A stretch of 64,000 nucleotides of DNA, taken from the NCBI GenBank assembly GCA_964603785.1, contig CAZRWD010000006.1:1-64000 (forward strand), written 5' to 3'. Positions 61,722 to 64,000 of this stretch are shown in pieces. This DNA is from CAZRWD01 sp964603785 (GTDB lineage: Bacteria > Fermentibacterota > Fermentibacteria > Fermentibacterales > Fermentibacteraceae). The notes beneath the pieces are model-generated. The model made no database searches, was not told the origin of the DNA, and was given only the letters and a program-made list of their open reading frames with translations. Position numbers and translations under genes: made by a program. Each line of letters begins with the position of its first letter. Within the stretch, counting starts at the first letter, position 1.

Positions 61722-62284
61722 TGGCAAAGGCGGCGAGCGGCAGGAGCAGGCGCGTAAGGCATGCGGAGGAGATAGACCTCCTGCCCGTGATGAACCTGTT
61801 CTGCTGCATCATCCCCTTCCTGCTCCTGAGCGCCTCCTTCCTGCAGGTCACCGTCATCCAGATGGCCCAGACGGAGGGCATCAGCACGCAGGGCGCGGGT
61901 GCCGTGGCGAACCTCGCCAGGTCCGAGGAGGACAGGCTGCAGCCCAAGGTCATCATGACCGAGCAGGAGATGTTCATCGGCACCGTGGCCGGCACCGCGC
62001 ACGTCTGCTATTCGTTCACGCAGACGATAGGCGGCAGCGAGGTCCTCACCTATGACTTCGACTCGCTCCAGGCAAAGGCCGCCGAGGTCCACAGGCTGCT
62101 CACGGAGGCCTATCCTCAGATCGAGTTCCACAAGGTGACCATCCTCACCGTCGAGGAGACCAGGTACGACAACATAGTGGCCGCGATCGACGCCTGCGCC
62201 AGGGCGGGCTTCGACCAGCCGGGCCTCCAGGTCGCTCCCACGGCATCGGTGGAGCAGGCCACCTCAGCGGCGATGGGCAGGTGA
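61721..62284 (+). CDS. ExbD/TolR-like protein lacking the proton-carrying Asp
   Basis: 187 residues from ATG 61721, overlapping the exbB stop. The N-terminal anchor is EIDLLPVMNLFCCIIPFLLLSASFL, where the canonical family has T-P-x-I-D; the essential Asp position is Asn here. The periplasmic part (DYDFDSLQAKAAEVHRLLTE, PQIEFHKVTILTVEETRYDNIVAAIDACARAG) matches the ExbD periplasmic fold. A second ExbD-like gene with an intact Asp follows, so this may be a structural or regulatory partner in a heteromeric stator. Confidence 0.8.
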   Translation: MAKAASGRSRRVRHAEEIDLLPVMNLFCCIIPFLLLSASFLQVTVIQMAQTEGISTQGAGAVANLARSEEDRLQPKVIMTEQEMFIGTVAGTAHVCYSFTQTIGGSEVLTYDFDSLQAKAAEVHRLLTEAYPQIEFHKVTILTVEETRYDNIVAAIDACARAGFDQPGLQVAPTASVEQATSAAMGR

Positions 62285-62288
62285 CGGG

Positions 62289-62831
62289 ATGAGCGCACCC
62301 ACCAAGAGGCACGTCCCCCTCCTCCTGGGCTACAACAAGTCGAAGGCCACGGTCCGGGGGAAGAAGCGCAGGGTGGCCGTACAGCTCACCTCCATGATCG
62401 ACATGTTCACCATACTCGTCGTCTTCCTACTCCAGTCCTTCAGCGCGGAAGGCCAGATCGTGAATCTGAGCGAGGCGATGACCCTGCCCAAGTCCATCGC
62501 CGAAACCCCGATAGAGCTGAAGCTGGAGATCCAGGTCAACAACAGGGTCATCGTCGTCGACGGCGATCCCATCGTCGCTGTGGACTCCGACCTCCTCTCG
62601 GCGGGGAACTCGATCCCCGCCCTGGTCACCAGGCTGCGCGAGCACATGGAATACACCCGCAGGCTGCGCGGTACACTGGTCGAGGAGGACATGAGGATCA
62701 ACATCCAGGGTGACATTGCGATTCCCGCCATCCTCCTCCAGCGGGTGATGGCCAGCTGCTCGGAGGCGGGGTTCTCGCTGCAGAACCTGGAAGTGATCAG
62801 ATCGGAGGGAGGTGGGGAGAATGGCGACTAG
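62289..62831 (+). CDS. exbD: ExbD/TolR-family protein
   Basis: 180 residues from ATG 62289, 4 bp after the previous gene. The anchor is VQLTSMIDMFTILVVFLLQSF with the conserved transmembrane Asp. The periplasmic part (IELKLEIQVNNRVIVVDGDPIV, IPAILLQRVMASCSEAGFSLQNLEVIR) fits ExbD. The N-terminal cytoplasmic tail is longer and more basic than usual (KRHVPLLLGYNKSKATVRGKKRR). Proton-carrying partner of ExbB. Overlaps the next gene by 11 bp. Confidence 0.88.
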   Translation: MSAPTKRHVPLLLGYNKSKATVRGKKRRVAVQLTSMIDMFTILVVFLLQSFSAEGQIVNLSEAMTLPKSIAETPIELKLEIQVNNRVIVVDGDPIVAVDSDLLSAGNSIPALVTRLREHMEYTRRLRGTLVEEDMRINIQGDIAIPAILLQRVMASCSEAGFSLQNLEVIRSEGGGENGD

Positions 62832-64000
62832 CGGGTCCGCTCCGGAGCGGAAGGTCCTGGCGATCGCCGTGCTGCGTGACGGGAAGGTCATCAGCAAGCT
62901 GATCCCCGACCGGACCCAGGTGAAGATGGGAACCGGCTTCGGCAACAACATCGTCGTCGAGGGGGTCGAGGCGCCCGACAGCTATCCCCTCATCGCGCCC
63001 GGGCCGGACAGGGACACCTGGGTGCTCAGGCTGACCGAGGAGATGGACTCGACCATAACCTCGACCGACAGCACGAAGCTCGACTTCGGGGACCTGAAGG
63101 GGCTGGGCATCTTCCCCAGGGACGACCAGGGCTTCTACCTGCTCAACGTGCGCTACGGCGACCAGGGGCAGGTCAGCATCGGTCCATACGCCATCCATTT
63201 CGGCTTCATCAACCCTCCCGAGCGCAGGGAGCCGGAGAAGCCCGCGGCCAGGAAGGAGCCCGAAAAGGCGGCGGAGGCGGGGCAGGCGCCCGCCGCGGAG
63301 GACGGCAGGGTCCTCAAGATCTCCATCGAGGCCCCCGGCGCGCAGAGGCGCGACATGTATCCGAACGCAGGCATAATGACGGTCGGCGAGGCCGACTACA
63401 ACACCGTCGCCGTGAGGAATGCCGGTCTGCCCAGGATTCACACGCTCCTCGAGCCGCAGGGTACGAAGTACCTCCTCAGGCTGCTGCCGCAGATCAAGGG
63501 CGGAGTCGAGGTCAAGGGAAGCATCATCCCGTTCGCGACGCTCATCGAGCGTAACGTCATGAGGCAGGACAAGCCGGGCGATCCCTGGACGTGGGTGATG
63601 GACCGGAACGTGTCCGGCGTGTTCACGATCGGTGGCACCGAGGTCTTCTTCGGCTTCGGGGAGCCTCCGTCGGAGCCGGTCGAGAAGCCCGTCCCCAGGC
63701 CCGCGCAGGTCGAGAGGAAGCCGTTCGTTCCCTCGAAGTACGACTGGGGGCTCTTCGGGGCCCGTCCTCACGACGCGGTCGCCTTCAAGGGCCAGGGAGC
63801 CGAGAAGAACCGGCTCCAGATGGCCATGGGCATCATCCTCTGCGTGGCGCTCATCCTCGGCGCCGCATTCGACAGGCTCGTCATGGTCAGGATCGAGAGC
63901 AAGTCCGACATCCTCCGCCGCGCCCCCACGGCGCGTGTGGCCAGCCTGGCCAACCCCCAGACCGACACCGAGGGGATAGGCGAGGAGATCATCTCCGAAT
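62821..64000 (+). CDS. Membrane protein with two beta-rich repeats, truncated at the window end
   Basis: At least 393 residues from ATG 62821; the frame is open to 64000. It starts in the cytoplasm with two related beta-rich segments (residues about 10-135, KVLAIAVLRDGKVISKLIPDR and YLLNVRYGDQGQVSIG; about 160-280, KYLLRLLPQIKGGVEVKG), resembling FHA-like or AgmX-type domains. A Lys/Glu/Pro linker lies between them. One membrane segment is at about 340-362 (RLQMAMGIILCVALILGAAF), followed by an exported tail cut by the window. The layout resembles TonB-type or gliding-motor adaptors that follow ExbB/ExbD genes. No family is named with confidence. Confidence 0.7.
   Translation, partial: MATSGSAPERKVLAIAVLRDGKVISKLIPDRTQVKMGTGFGNNIVVEGVEAPDSYPLIAPGPDRDTWVLRLTEEMDSTITSTDSTKLDFGDLKGLGIFPRDDQGFYLLNVRYGDQGQVSIGPYAIHFGFINPPERREPEKPAARKEPEKAAEAGQAPAAEDGRVLKISIEAPGAQRRDMYPNAGIMTVGEADYNTVAVRNAGLPRIHTLLEPQGTKYLLRLLPQIKGGVEVKGSIIPFATLIERNVMRQDKPGDPWTWVMDRNVSGVFTIGGTEVFFGFGEPPSEPVEKPVPRPAQVERKPFVPSKYDWGLFGARPHDAVAFKGQGAEKNRLQMAMGIILCVALILGAAFDRLVMVRIESKSDILRRAPTARVASLANPQTDTEGIGEEIISE

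Overview
The window is about 64 kb of GC-rich, densely coding bacterial DNA with one 100-base run of N (2562-2661). Many exported proteins end in a FlgD-like/Por-type C-terminal sorting domain (genes at 24, 3561, 7079, 8190, 9328 and 23200). Combined with lipoproteins, MlaEFD, TonB/ExbB/ExbD and beta-propeller surface proteins, this suggests an uncultured diderm, probably from an FCB-related candidate phylum (Fermentibacterota-like is my guess). The sequence alone does not fix the taxon. No rRNA, tRNA, CRISPR array, integrase or transposase was recognised.

The most striking content is five genes with an in-frame TGA best read as selenocysteine (U). Three tandem paralogues (7079-8083, 8190-9194, 9328-10326) are exported thioredoxin-like proteins with the TGA at codon 33, giving a UxxC motif. 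Two tandem paralogues on the minus strand (18883-19512, 18249-18881) are small exported proteins with the TGA at codon 36, giving a CxxU motif. In all five a hairpin follows the TGA, with its apical loop starting exactly 20 nt downstream, as expected of a bacterial SECIS. The standard reading frame breaks each gene, so an ordinary gene caller would truncate or miss them. TGA is an ordinary stop elsewhere in the window.

Layout. 0-6.7 kb: surface proteins, a YefM/YoeB toxin-antitoxin pair with its operator, palindromic repeats around the N gap, and a glycosyltransferase. 7-10.4 kb: the UxxC selenoprotein trio. 10.4-18.2 kb: a zinc-ribbon protein, then a nine-gene arsenic operon (arsR, ArsP-type permease, redoxin, thioredoxin, CcdA-like protein, DGC protein, ACR3 pump, arsenate reductase-rhodanese fusion, ArsM methylase) behind an ArsR-type operator. 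18.2-19.5 kb: the CxxU pair. 19.6-28 kb: DUF202 protein, rRNA methyltransferase-like gene, Cys-rich repeat protein, histidine ammonia-lyase with an Ala-Cys-Gly MIO triad, gingipain-like exported peptidase, HAD phosphatase, membrane glycosyltransferase. 28-31 kb: an SsuABC/TauABC-type ABC transporter. 31-35.3 kb: TonB protein, a 45-residue membrane protein and an MlaEFD-lipoprotein operon. 35.3-41 kb: sulfatase-like protein, HtpG, TldD/TldE. 41-49.4 kb: mostly minus-strand genes (discoidin-like exported protein, methyltransferase, B12/radical-SAM enzyme, transketolase, FtcD) plus a flavoprotein reductase. 49.5-52 kb: GH84 glucosaminidase and a duplicated ThyX-like protein. 52-54.8 kb: a large beta-propeller/Ig-like exported protein. 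54.9-64 kb: an envelope operon of a barrel-like protein, a 1490-residue TPR protein, a small exported protein, ExbB, two ExbD-like proteins and a membrane protein cut by the window end.

The themes connect as follows. Extracytoplasmic thiol/selenol chemistry recurs: five exported redox-motif proteins lie on both sides of an arsenic operon that itself carries two thioredoxin-like proteins and a CcdA-type electron conduit. The histidine lyase and FtcD imply histidine catabolism. The Mla and ExbB/ExbD modules serve the outer membrane.
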